Assembly (NCBI GenBank): GCA_017427485.1
Contig: JAFRSR010000203.1
Coordinates: 1-53,127 of the forward strand
DNA: 53,127 nt
Source of the DNA: Kiritimatiellia bacterium
Lineage (GTDB): Bacteria > Verrucomicrobiota > Kiritimatiellia > RFP12 > UBA1067
Reading direction: 5' to 3'
The position numbers and the translations under genes were made by a program. The notes beneath the pieces were generated by a model. The model was given only the letters and a program-made list of their open reading frames with translations. It ran no database searches and was not told the origin of the DNA. The number at the start of each line of letters is the position of its first letter. Positions within the stretch are counted from its first letter, which is position 1. Below, in pieces: positions 1 through 8,540 of this stretch.

Positions 1-153
1 AAACGGGAATGAATCAAGGCTCAAAGCCATTGTTTGCAGGGGTCCATGGGCTTGCAAGGTGTCCCGTTTTGCTCGCCCGAAGTATTCCCATTTTGCTCAC
101 CCCGCAACAGCGTGCTTCCCCGCGCCCAAACGAACGGGAAACGATTATTCTCA

Positions 154-182
154 TGGCAACGCGCGCGGATATCTGCTATACT
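154..182 (+). promoter_or_regulatory. possible sigma70-type promoter for the SDR gene
   Basis: A good -10 box TATACT lies at 177-182. A poor -35 candidate, TGGCAA at 154-159, sits 17 bp upstream. The stretch 1-153 before it has no supported gene. It does hold two copies of CCC(G/A)TTTTGCTC(G/A)CC at 63-77 and 87-101, 24 bp apart, which could be regulator half-sites. The placement is inferred from the box sequences alone. Confidence 0.35.
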
Positions 183-246
183 TTCCACCGTTGTCTCCGA
201 AAGGCATTCGATGCCTGAACCGGCCCCGAGCAGAAAAGAAGATTAC

Positions 247-1434
247 ATGACAGACTCGACCCGCGCGCCCGAGCGCATTTTGCTGACAGGCCTCACCGGA
301 CTGGTGGGGAGTTCCGTCGTCGTCGCCCTCGCACGGGCGCGGCGCGACTGTTCGTTCGTGTGCCTTGTGCGCGGCGCGGGCGGGCTCTCGGCCGAGCAGC
401 GGGCGCAAGCCGTCATCCGCGACGAATGCGCGTTCGAGGGCTGCCCGAGAATCTGCGACGAGGTGCTGGACCGCGTCACCGCGGTCGAGGGTGACGTCAC
501 CTCGATCGACGTCGAACAGCTCGCCGCGAATCCCCTCTTGAAGGGCGTGCAGAAGGTGCTGCACTGCGCGGCCGACGTGAATCTCGGCAAGGATCCGACG
601 GGACGCGTCTTCACGGTGAACTACGAAGGCACCCGGCGCATGGTCGAGCTCGCCCGGCGTCTCGGCGTGAGCGAGTTCCACTACGTCGCCACCGCCTACG
701 TCGCCGGCAAGCAGGCGGGCGTGATATACGAGCAGGAACAGCACCCGCCCGCCTTCAACAATCCATACGAGGAGAGCAAGTGCAAGGCCGAAATCCTCGT
801 CCGGGAATCCGGCATCCCCTTCACGATCTACCGTCCGGGAATCATCGTCGGGCGGAAGAGCGACGGACGCATCCGCAAGCCGCTCGCCTTCTACCGGATC
901 CTCGAATTCCTCCAGAAGCTCAAGGAACGCGCCGCGCGGCGGAAAGGCGTGTCACCCGACGGATGGGTCGACATGGACATGAACTGCCGCACGGTGGCCT
1001 CCGACCACATCTACTTCGTCCCGATCGACTACGTCCAGGCGGCCATCGCGGACCTCTTCCAGCGGGGCACCGCGGGCGTGACCTACCACGTGACGGGCGA
1101 CCATCCCGTCTCCGCCGACCAGATCCTGCGCGCCGTGTGCCGCGTGTTCCGGATCGACGGCCTCACGATCGGCATGGACCGCGCGTGCAAATCCGCCGAG
1201 GAGACGATGTTCTCGAAGTTCGTCGGCGACCTGTTCCCCTACTTCTCAAGCGACCTGGTCTTCGACCAGCAGAACATCCGCCGCGACTTCGCCGGACTCG
1301 CGCAGTACGACTACGGCAGCGCCGACCTGGAGGTCCTCACGCACGCCTACCTCTCGGACCACTACCGCTCGGTCGGTTGGGTGCGCGACATGCTCAGCCG
1401 CGCACCGGACCGCGATCCCCGCGTGTCCGCTTAG
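247..1434 (+). CDS. thioester-reductase-like extended SDR (NAD(P)-dependent)
   Basis: The 395-residue protein begins with a Rossmann nucleotide-binding motif TGLTGLVG (residues 14-21). It carries the YxxxK pair of short-chain dehydrogenases at Tyr174 and Lys178. The pattern FHYVATAYVAG before it is typical of the 'male sterility'/thioester-reductase branch, which reduces acyl-thioesters or modifies acyl chains. No carrier or adenylation domain is present, so it is a stand-alone reductase or epimerase and the substrate is unknown. The ATG at 247 follows AGAAAAGAAG; an in-frame ATG at 211, preceded by GAAAGG, is an equally possible start. The gene converges on the next one: TTAG at 1431-1434 carries TAG on this strand and TAA on the other. 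No signal peptide is seen, so it is probably cytoplasmic. Confidence 0.75.
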   Translation: MTDSTRAPERILLTGLTGLVGSSVVVALARARRDCSFVCLVRGAGGLSAEQRAQAVIRDECAFEGCPRICDEVLDRVTAVEGDVTSIDVEQLAANPLLKGVQKVLHCAADVNLGKDPTGRVFTVNYEGTRRMVELARRLGVSEFHYVATAYVAGKQAGVIYEQEQHPPAFNNPYEESKCKAEILVRESGIPFTIYRPGIIVGRKSDGRIRKPLAFYRILEFLQKLKERAARRKGVSPDGWVDMDMNCRTVASDHIYFVPIDYVQAAIADLFQRGTAGVTYHVTGDHPVSADQILRAVCRVFRIDGLTIGMDRACKSAEETMFSKFVGDLFPYFSSDLVFDQQNIRRDFAGLAQYDYGSADLEVLTHAYLSDHYRSVGWVRDMLSRAPDRDPRVSA

Positions 1435-4079
1435 GGCTGAACCAAACGCAGTTCGCGCGGCTGCATCGTGGTGCGCGTCCAGACGCCCTTCCAGCGATAG
1501 GCGATCTTCTGCTCGTAGGGCGTCGCGTTCACGAACATGAGCGCGCGCGTGCCGTCCGCCGCCTCCCACGCCGTGCCGAAGACCGTCGGCTTCACGTTGT
1601 CGATCTCCGTGCCGCGGAAGTTCTCGTGGTAGGCAACCGATTCGCAGTCGATCTTCGGCGGGTGGAGTTCCCGTCCGTGGGCGAGCCACTTGCGCCCCTC
1701 GCCGCGGTAAAGCCGGATCCAGCGCTCCACGAAGGCGAGCATCTCCTTCTTGTCGTCGGAATTGGTACGGGCCACCGGACGGAAGGTTCCATCCGGCAGC
1801 TTCTCCTCAAATGCGATGCCGTCGGCCAAGAACGACGTGCCGCCATAGGCGTCGAGCATGAAGCGGAGGTTCTGCGCGCCCTTGCCGATCGTGAATTCGC
1901 GTGAAACCCGCTTCCAGCCCTCGCGCGCGGGCGGCACCTTGAGCGAACAGCCGCCGAACGACTTGTACTTCCCTTTGACGGGCGTGATGGCGCTGACGGT
2001 CAGCCCGTTGTTCCGGTTGTCCGTCTCGCCCTTCAGCCAAGCCGAAACGCGGTAGGTCGTGCCTTCCTTCCAGAACGTGTCGATCGCGATGCTCCGCGCC
2101 ACCTGCTTCCGCGCGCCATCCGTCGCCACGCGGAGCGCCTGCTTCCCCTCGGGCGCGCCGCCCGCCACGATCTCGTGCGTCTCCGGCTTCTCCCAGAAGC
2201 GCGCGCCCTGTCCACCCAGGCACAGTTCCTCGAATCCGCCGTTCGCGAAGAGGCTGCCCGGATCCTTCTCGTAGTAGTCCGTGGTCGTGGGCAGACGCGG
2301 CATCTGTCCGTCGGCCGCGCAGAACGCCATCCAGAACCAGCGCGAATACTGTTCGGAACCGCTCTGGAACGGCGGCACGTACTCGTGGTAGAGGTAGTTC
2401 CACACGCTCGCCCACTCGGGACCGGGCCAGCGGCAGTTGCGGTAGTCGGCGAAGGCGTAGATGTCGTTGAAGTACTCGTGCATCTCCTCGAAGGAGAACA
2501 TCGCGCCGGGGTTGATCTTGCGCATCTCCGCGAGCATCGTCTCGAACTGGTGGCGCTGGGCGTGCATGTGCCAGCGGCCGGGGCCGGGCTTGTGCCCGTG
2601 CTTCATGGACCAGCAGGTGCGCACGCGCGCGCCGACGTCCTGGTCGGCCTGCACGAGGTCCGCGCCGCGCTTCACGAGCGCGCAGGCGATGTCCTTGTTC
2701 CACCAGTCGACGGTCCACGGGTCGCCGGGGCACATCGTGGCCGAGTTGCCGCCGCCCAGCCAGCCAAGCTTGTCGAGGCGCACCTTGCCGTCGGGATCGA
2801 GGACGGCGTGCGGCGCGGCGCGCTCCCAGAAGTCCTTCGAGAAGTCGAGGCGGAAGGTGCCGTCGTCCTTCTTCCCCACCTGCACGTTCCAGTGGTGTCC
2901 GCCCGGCCACGGCCAGAAATGGCCGCCCGCCGCCTTCACCCAGCCCATCATCTCCGCGAACTTCTCCTCGCTTGGATAGATGGGAAAATACTCGGTGGTG
3001 ATCCAGTCGCCGTGGTGTTCCCAGCCGATCAGGATGCTCAGCAACGGCGCGTCCGGGAAATTCTTCTTCCAGTAGTTCTCGAGCCAGTTCTTCATGAACG
3101 CGGGCTGGTCGAACCATGCACGGTTGAATTCCATGACGACGGGCGCGTCGCGCGTCCACTGCGGCAGGAATTCGGTTTTCTCAAGGAAGGTCTTCTTGCA
3201 CCAGAACTGCTTCTTCGCCCACGCCTTGTAGAGGTCGGCGGCATCGTACCAGGTGGTCTCCTCGCCGTCGGGGTTCGCGAAGCTGCGCAGGAGGATGTCG
3301 TAGGGCTGCGCGTCGGCCGTCTCGGAATACTCGAACCGGCTCCAGCGGAAGAGGAAGTCGCCGCCGTAGTAGGTGCCGTCCGGACGGTCCTTCCGCCACC
3401 AGCGGTCCATCAGCAGCTCCTTCTCGTTGCCGTCGGCGTCCTCCGCCATCGTGTAGAGACCGCCGCCGTCGTCGTAGAAGCAGCCAAACTGCGCCACGAG
3501 GTTGCCGGGCGAATGCCCCACGTGGCGGCTGCGCCAGTATTCGCGGTTCGGGTTCATCGGATAGCGCACGAGGCCGCCGTGGCCCGTGCCCATCACGATC
3601 GCGTCGTCCGTGGGCGTGGTGCCGAGGCACTCGTTCATCGCGAAACGGGGGAACTGCGTCTCCACGAGCGCCCAGTCCTTCTTCGGCGTCACGGTGATCC
3701 GGCAGCGGATCGCGGGATCGCCCGGCTTCGCGAGGAAGGTGGCCACGGCCTTCTCGACGGCCCCGCCTGCGTCCTCCCACGTGAGCTCGATGCCGTCCGC
3801 CACCGCGCGCGCCGCGTACCGTTTCGACTGGTTGGCGCGGATGATCGCCGTCTCCGTGAACGCGCCCGTCTTGCACGCCTCCACTTGCCAGAGCGGGGAA
3901 TCCACGTTGCGCGGCGAAACGAATTCCTGCCCCCGCCGATCCACAAGGTGCGCGAAACGCCCCTTCTCGGCGTCGCTGAAGACCGCCGTGAGCGTGGTCG
4001 ACGAAATTTCCGCCGCGTACGAACAGACTGCCGCGCCCAGAGCCACGGACGCGATGATGCCTTTGCAACGTGATTGCAT
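1431..4079 (-). CDS. exported DUF6259-like glycoside-hydrolase-type protein
   Basis: This 882-residue protein has a Sec signal peptide (MQSRCKGIIASVALGAAVCSYA). An N-terminal beta-sandwich region is followed by a large Trp- and His-rich segment (about residues 250-600, with motifs such as ILIGWEHHGDW and DLVQADQDVG) that looks like a TIM-barrel hydrolase. I associate it with the DUF6259 family from memory. A carbohydrate-binding-like beta-sandwich (NGGFEEL to FLADGIAFEEK, about residues 615-755) is inserted before a short C-terminal sandwich. The start is firm: AAGGAG lies 7 nt before the ATG. It begins 14 nt after the GH99-like gene and is the last gene of the 8446-1431 operon. It probably acts on glycans outside the cytoplasm; the substrate is unknown. 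Confidence 0.7.
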   Translation of the reverse strand: MQSRCKGIIASVALGAAVCSYAAEISSTTLTAVFSDAEKGRFAHLVDRRGQEFVSPRNVDSPLWQVEACKTGAFTETAIIRANQSKRYAARAVADGIELTWEDAGGAVEKAVATFLAKPGDPAIRCRITVTPKKDWALVETQFPRFAMNECLGTTPTDDAIVMGTGHGGLVRYPMNPNREYWRSRHVGHSPGNLVAQFGCFYDDGGGLYTMAEDADGNEKELLMDRWWRKDRPDGTYYGGDFLFRWSRFEYSETADAQPYDILLRSFANPDGEETTWYDAADLYKAWAKKQFWCKKTFLEKTEFLPQWTRDAPVVMEFNRAWFDQPAFMKNWLENYWKKNFPDAPLLSILIGWEHHGDWITTEYFPIYPSEEKFAEMMGWVKAAGGHFWPWPGGHHWNVQVGKKDDGTFRLDFSKDFWERAAPHAVLDPDGKVRLDKLGWLGGGNSATMCPGDPWTVDWWNKDIACALVKRGADLVQADQDVGARVRTCWSMKHGHKPGPGRWHMHAQRHQFETMLAEMRKINPGAMFSFEEMHEYFNDIYAFADYRNCRWPGPEWASVWNYLYHEYVPPFQSGSEQYSRWFWMAFCAADGQMPRLPTTTDYYEKDPGSLFANGGFEELCLGGQGARFWEKPETHEIVAGGAPEGKQALRVATDGARKQVARSIAIDTFWKEGTTYRVSAWLKGETDNRNNGLTVSAITPVKGKYKSFGGCSLKVPPAREGWKRVSREFTIGKGAQNLRFMLDAYGGTSFLADGIAFEEKLPDGTFRPVARTNSDDKKEMLAFVERWIRLYRGEGRKWLAHGRELHPPKIDCESVAYHENFRGTEIDNVKPTVFGTAWEAADGTRALMFVNATPYEQKIAYRWKGVWTRTTMQPRELRLVQP

Positions 4080-4093
4080 GTGATTTCTCCTTG

Positions 4094-5797
4094 TCAGTCC
4101 ACAAGAGCCTTGATGAGCGCTTCGCGGGCGTGAGGCGACGAGCAGGTGCCCGCGCTACCGTCCGTCAGTTCCATGCGCGTCACGTCGATCTTCCATTCAT
4201 CCGCGTGCGCCTGGATGAACCGGATGGCGGCAACGGCGTCGTCCAGCGGCGCGCGCACGGGCGGCGACAGATGTTCGTCTCGGCCGTCCTGGATGAAGCG
4301 GTAGCCCACGGAGATGAGCGCGATCCCCTCCTTGCGGCAGATCGGTTCCCATTCGCTCGCGGCGGGGATGCGGTCGCCGGCACTCCAGCCGCCGCCATGG
4401 ATCACGACAAGCGCGGGAATCTTCGCCGCATTCGCCGCCGGCCGCGCCTTTCCGGGGAACCACACGTCCATTCCCTGACGCGGATGCGGCCCGTACTTCG
4501 CGTTTTCGATGTCGGGCGCGCGCATGGTCTTCGCCGGCTGGTTGACCGGCTTCTTCTCCCACGAGCGGTAGGCAGACGTGAACACGTACTCGTCGGCGGG
4601 ACGCCGCCCGAACACGCGGGCGATCGCGCGAAGGCGCAGGTCGCCCCGGCGGTTGTCCGGCAGCAGCCAGCATCCCTCGGTGTATTCGTTCCACGCGTTG
4701 ATGTAGACGACCCCCGGATTCTTCGGATCGGCCAGCGCGTGTTCCTTCGCCGCACGCAGGTACTTCTCGAAGAGCGCGTCCGTCGCGTTGGTGAATATGC
4801 CGCAGTAGGGATAGTCCACCTCCGGACCGGGCCACGGGAACTTCGCGTCCTTGGCGCACCGCAACGATGAGTCCCACCCCGTCGGCACGATCGGATAGTA
4901 GGGCAGCTTGGAGATTGACGACATCGTCTTCCACTTCGCGTCAAGGACCTGCTCCGCCTCGGCGAAGTCGAACAGCCGCTCGCCGGCGGCGTAGCGCTGC
5001 CGGTGGTTGGGCAGGCTGTAGGTGTTGCAGCCGTAGGACGTGAGCGAATCGAATCCGCAGCGCTCGGCCGTCTCGGTCATCGTCCGGCTCCAGAGGTTCT
5101 GGGCGTTGAACTCCATTTCGCCGAGGCCGGCGGCCCGGACCCGGCGGCGCGCCTCCAGCAACGCGGACTTCGTCCCCTCCTCGCCGTAGTCCTTGATCAT
5201 GTCCCACGCATTGTAGATGGAGAAGAATATCTTGCCGTTGTGCCGCCAGTGCTCGGGCTGGTTGAAGTAATGCGCGATCGAGTAGTCGATGAGCCCCAGG
5301 AACTCCTCCGGCTTGCGCGCGAGCCGCATGCAATACGTCGACTCGCCTCCGAACTTCTTGCGCCAGGAGGATTTCCTCCGGTCATGGTAGCACCACATGA
5401 GCGCGAACTTCATCTTGTCGCGGTTCTTCGCCTTGAGGAAGCCCTGCTCGATCGCCTCCTCCTGGGTCTTCTCGCCGTCGTACCAGTAGTAGTCGTAGAG
5501 GAAAACGTCGATGCCGGCGTTGGAGGCGAGCGCGATCTCCGTCTCCACGTCCTTCGGGTCGCTGCCGGAATAGTAGCCGCCGAAGGGCTTGAAGTTGATC
5601 TGGCCCGGGAAGCGGACAACCGGATCCTTCACGAACGCCCATTCGGCCTCCGACCAGTCCCACTTCTCGCCGAACCACTCCATCCCCTTCGGGTACTTGT
5701 GCCAATGCGGGTAATAGACCGCCATCACCTCAATGTCCTTGGCGGGCAGGGCGATTCCCAGCAGCGCCACCAGCGCGAGTCCGATCAATTTCTTCAT
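4094..5797 (-). CDS. exported GH99/WbsX-like protein with truncated alpha/beta-hydrolase tail
   Basis: A short signal peptide (MKKLIGLALVALLGIALPA) is followed by the family start VMAVYYPHWHKYPKG. The body, about 400 residues, includes GIDVFLYDYYWYDG and VVYINAWNEYTEGCWLLPD, typical of GH99-like/WbsX glycan-active proteins. From about residue 440 a carboxylesterase-type domain starts, with the oxyanion motif HGGGW near 470. It stops about 19 residues after the nucleophile region, which reads DGSAG instead of the GGSAG of the paralogue at 10810-12905. The acid and His parts of the triad are absent. The glycan-active part looks intact; the esterase part should be dead. No good ribosome-binding site precedes the ATG, which lies 13 nt after the upstream stop, so coupling is likely. 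Confidence 0.75.
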   Translation of the reverse strand: MKKLIGLALVALLGIALPAKDIEVMAVYYPHWHKYPKGMEWFGEKWDWSEAEWAFVKDPVVRFPGQINFKPFGGYYSGSDPKDVETEIALASNAGIDVFLYDYYWYDGEKTQEEAIEQGFLKAKNRDKMKFALMWCYHDRRKSSWRKKFGGESTYCMRLARKPEEFLGLIDYSIAHYFNQPEHWRHNGKIFFSIYNAWDMIKDYGEEGTKSALLEARRRVRAAGLGEMEFNAQNLWSRTMTETAERCGFDSLTSYGCNTYSLPNHRQRYAAGERLFDFAEAEQVLDAKWKTMSSISKLPYYPIVPTGWDSSLRCAKDAKFPWPGPEVDYPYCGIFTNATDALFEKYLRAAKEHALADPKNPGVVYINAWNEYTEGCWLLPDNRRGDLRLRAIARVFGRRPADEYVFTSAYRSWEKKPVNQPAKTMRAPDIENAKYGPHPRQGMDVWFPGKARPAANAAKIPALVVIHGGGWSAGDRIPAASEWEPICRKEGIALISVGYRFIQDGRDEHLSPPVRAPLDDAVAAIRFIQAHADEWKIDVTRMELTDGSAGTCSSPHAREALIKALVD

Positions 5798-5810
5798 TGC
5801 CGCGTGCCCA

Positions 5811-8114
5811 CTATCGGAAGATCACCGTCGTGCCGACGGGCGGCAGGTTGCACTCGTAGCAGCCGATGTCGACAGTGCCGTCAAGGATGCGGTCGACGCC
5901 CGCGAGGTCCTTCGCGCCCGTCATCCAGCCCATGTTGAGGCCGCGTCCGCGCGCCGCCGAGGCGTACTTGAGCGTGTAGGGATGTTCCGGGGCGAGCCGC
6001 GCCCCCGCAAAATGCGGGTTGCCCTGAAACACGTCCACAAGCTCGATTTCGGCGCCGCCCTGCGTAACCGGATTCGCGGCCGACTCGTGCAGGCAGTTCG
6101 AGAGATGGCACGTGGTCGTGCCGATGCTGGTGTTGTCGTCACGCACGAGAAACGCCAGGTCTGCCGCCGCGCCGCCCGCCCGCACGTTGCCCGCGAAGAG
6201 ACAGTTGACGAATTCCCCGCGCGCCGGCACCCTGTACTCCTCGGAGATCACACCGCCGACGTTCTTGTAATGCGGCCCCGAGGCCATCCGCGCGAGCCAC
6301 TTGTCCGAGAGAAGCGTATTCCCCGCGAACGTGCAGTTCACCACCGTGCTCGTGCTGCCTCCGTTGTTGACGAGACATTCGAACCCGCTGCACCCCGTGA
6401 TCAGGCAGTTCGTCGCGCCGAAAGTCCCGCCTCCGTTGTGGAGGCAGTCAAACACGCCGAACTGAGCCTCCATGCTATTGGCCGGCCTCAAGCCCGTAAA
6501 CGTGCAGTCGCGGCACCAGCCGCAGCTCACTGTGCCTATGCCTGAAAACGCACAGCCGGTAAACATGGTCTTCGTCCCCGCGCCGCCACGCGTGAGCGGC
6601 GAGTAGTTGTTGGAAATCACGGAATCGAACACCTCCGACTCGCTGAACGCGCCGCCGCGGTTCTTGAGCGACCTGTTCCCCGTGACGACGCACCCGGAAA
6701 TCTGGTAGCCAAGGTGGCAGGCGCCGCCCTGGTTCGTGCTTTGGTTGTACGCAAAGAGGCAGTTCGTCGCCGCCCAGAGCTTGTAGGCCGCACCGCCGAG
6801 ATTGCTCGCGTGGTTTCCGACAAACTCGCAGCCGATGGCGACGGCGGCTGGAGTGCTGTCAATGTTGCCGGCGATCGCGCCGCCGTTCAGGCAGACGTTG
6901 TTCGTGAACCAGCAGCCGAGCACGGTTCCGCCCCACAGCGCGCCGCCCTTGGAGGTCGTCGTATTCGTCGCCGCGTTCGCCGTGAAGACGCACCCCGTCA
7001 CCACGTCTGACGCCTTGTAGACGGCGCCGCCGTCATGCATGGCCTCGTTCCCCTCGAACGTACACCCCGCGAGGGGCTTATCGGCGTTGGACACCGCCCC
7101 GCCCCAATATGCCACGTTCGCGCGAAACACGCATCCCGTCACGCCGCCCTGCGCCTTGTAGAGAGCCCCGCCATAGTTGTTGGAGTAGCTATTGCCGATG
7201 AAGGTGCAATTCACGGTCGGACCGGGCTGCCACACCGCCCCGCCGCCGTAGTCGCTGCCAACGCTGGAGGAAGATCCGAAGTTGCCCTCGAACAGGCAGT
7301 TCGTTGTGAGCGCAAAGCTGAGATCGAACGTACCATTAGGAGCGTTGTTGGCATGCATGGCGCCGCCGGCCGTCGTGGCGCAATTCGTGCGGAACGTGCA
7401 TCCGGCCGTCACGCCCTGACCAGACCATCGAACCGCGCCGCCATACGACGCGCGGTTCCCGCGGAACTCGCAATTCCTGATCTCGTTGACGGACTTCGTG
7501 TCGTTGTAGGTTGAAATCCCGCAGAACGCCGCGCCGCCCATGTGGGACGCCTCGTTGTTTTCAAAAAGGCAGTCGCGCAAAGTGACATACGTCGTCGCGC
7601 CCCCGTCGTATGCCCGGCAGTTGCGAAACACGCAGTTGGACGCCCAGCCGTTGAAACGGCAATCAATAAAGTAGATCGCCCCGCCGTTCTTGCCGCTCGG
7701 CGCAACGCCGCCATCGAAGGTGATGTGGCGAAAGGTGGATCCGCGTCCCGAACCCGCATACCCGTACACAATGCGCGCCGTGTTCGTGCCTTTCAGGATC
7801 ACGCCCGTGGTGTTGTCGGCCTTCTCGCGCCAGGAGGTCGTGTCCTCGCCCACGAAATGCAAGGTCTTGCTTTCCACGAAGATGCTGGCTATGCCATTGC
7901 TGTCTTTGGGGTTTTGCGGCTCGACGAGCGAGAGGTCGTACGTGCCCGACTTCAGGAGAATCGTGTCCTTGCCCGCGGCGGCGGCGACAGCCGCCACCAG
8001 CTCGGCCTCCGTGCTTACAGTATGCGTGGCCGCCATGCTCTCCAGGACCACGAGGGCCGCGCCGAACGCCAGCCAGCACGTGCCTGTTCCAAGGGTATTT
8101 GATTTCGTTTTCAT
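5811..8114 (-). CDS. exported right-handed beta-helix protein with C-terminal Ile/Phe/Arg tail
   Basis: The 767 residues begin with a signal peptide ending near LESMAA, then a short domain typical of beta-helix caps (ELVAAVAAAAGKDTILLKSGTYDL). Most of the protein is a repeated pattern of the type GGA-x-C-x-F-x-x-N, as in polymorphic outer-membrane proteins and parallel beta-helices: for example CEFRGNRASYGGAV and CVFRANVAYWGGAV. No autotransporter barrel is present. The last residues are GTTVIFR, a tail shared with four other exported proteins in the window. The ATG has GAGGAG 7 nt upstream. It is third from the end of the 8446-1431 operon. It could be a surface glycan-binding or adhesion protein; no catalytic motif was recognised. 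Confidence 0.75.
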   Translation of the reverse strand: MKTKSNTLGTGTCWLAFGAALVVLESMAATHTVSTEAELVAAVAAAAGKDTILLKSGTYDLSLVEPQNPKDSNGIASIFVESKTLHFVGEDTTSWREKADNTTGVILKGTNTARIVYGYAGSGRGSTFRHITFDGGVAPSGKNGGAIYFIDCRFNGWASNCVFRNCRAYDGGATTYVTLRDCLFENNEASHMGGAAFCGISTYNDTKSVNEIRNCEFRGNRASYGGAVRWSGQGVTAGCTFRTNCATTAGGAMHANNAPNGTFDLSFALTTNCLFEGNFGSSSSVGSDYGGGAVWQPGPTVNCTFIGNSYSNNYGGALYKAQGGVTGCVFRANVAYWGGAVSNADKPLAGCTFEGNEAMHDGGAVYKASDVVTGCVFTANAATNTTTSKGGALWGGTVLGCWFTNNVCLNGGAIAGNIDSTPAAVAIGCEFVGNHASNLGGAAYKLWAATNCLFAYNQSTNQGGACHLGYQISGCVVTGNRSLKNRGGAFSESEVFDSVISNNYSPLTRGGAGTKTMFTGCAFSGIGTVSCGWCRDCTFTGLRPANSMEAQFGVFDCLHNGGGTFGATNCLITGCSGFECLVNNGGSTSTVVNCTFAGNTLLSDKWLARMASGPHYKNVGGVISEEYRVPARGEFVNCLFAGNVRAGGAAADLAFLVRDDNTSIGTTTCHLSNCLHESAANPVTQGGAEIELVDVFQGNPHFAGARLAPEHPYTLKYASAARGRGLNMGWMTGAKDLAGVDRILDGTVDIGCYECNLPPVGTTVIFR

Positions 8115-8134
8115 CGTCTTGCTCCTCTTTGCCG

Positions 8135-8446
8135 TTACGGTTCAAAGCGCATCCAGTCGATCTCCACGTTCGCGGGATCGCCCTCGTCGTACCAGCCCAG
8201 CAAGGGGCGGGCCTGTGGGACCACCTGCTTCACCATGTCCCATTCCGGCATGTGCTCCGTGCCGGGATAGTAGAGCGCCGTGATCTCGACGGAACTCTTC
8301 ACGGGCTGCGGCTCGGGCACTCCGGCCGCCGCGCCGGAAGCGAGCACCTGATCCACTGCCCACAAAGCGGCAGAACAGAGCATGGCAATGAATGTCACGG
8401 CACGTCGCATGCGATTCTTCATTATTTGCGTGTCTAATTTCCGCAT
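8135..8446 (-). pseudogene. remnant of an exported GH99/WbsX-like gene
   Basis: The reading frame encodes 103 residues. A signal peptide (RRAVTFIAMLCSAALWA) is followed by the family start VEITALYYPGTEHMPEWDMV and GWYDEGDP. It then jumps to ANVEIDWMRFEP and a stop, which looks like the extreme C-terminus of a carbohydrate-binding domain. Intact relatives nearby are more than 550 residues, so an internal in-frame deletion is the simplest explanation. The frame is open and it heads the operon. The ATG at 8446 lies about 3 nt from the predicted transcription start; an internal ATG at 8422 (MKNRMRR) is the alternative. It could still be made as a short secreted peptide. Confidence 0.6.
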
Positions 8447-8455
8447 TTGGCGTGA

Positions 8456-8485
8456 ATTATATCACAGAAAACGAGCGCACGGCAA
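8456..8485 (-). promoter_or_regulatory. promoter of the 8446-1431 operon
   Basis: On the minus strand, TTGCCG (8485-8480) and a perfect TATAAT (8461-8456) are separated by 18 bp. The predicted start of transcription falls within a few bases of the ATG at 8446. The -35 lies 3 bp from the first of two direct repeats (8488-8520) in the divergent intergenic region. Confidence 0.5.
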
Positions 8486-8487
8486 CA

Positions 8488-8520
8488 GCATATTTTGGCA
8501 ACACTTGCGCATTTTGGCAA
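8488..8520 (+). promoter_or_regulatory. direct repeats, candidate AraC-family operator
   Basis: ATTTTGGCAA occurs at 8492-8501 and again at 8511-8520, 19 bp apart (about two helical turns), in the same orientation and each preceded by GC or GCAT. Paired half-sites of this spacing are typical of AraC-family regulators. They lie between the regulator gene and the operon it faces and overlap the regulator's own -35 to -10 spacer, so both repression of itself and control of the operon are possible. Confidence 0.5.
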
Positions 8521-8533
8521 ATGATGGTATCAT
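8505..8533 (+). promoter_or_regulatory. promoter of the AraC-type regulator gene
   Basis: TTGCGC (8505-8510) and TATCAT (8528-8533) are 17 bp apart, with GATGG directly before the -10. The expected transcription start is at about 8540, the base before the ATG, so the message looks leaderless. Confidence 0.6.
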
Positions 8534-8540
8534 TTCAAAC

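Noticed and set aside
34-246. Start of the SDR at 34
   Set aside because: The early codons read through the promoter region and show no conserved sequence; starts at 211 or 247 have ribosome-binding sites.
1431-1434. Overlapping stops of convergent genes (also at 9422-9425)
   Set aside because: Overlap of four bases at convergent ends is common in compact genomes and needs no special explanation.
2175-4073. Plus-strand ORF of 632 codons opposite the DUF6259-like gene
   Set aside because: It has no domain, start signal or composition of a real protein; it is a shadow of the minus-strand gene.
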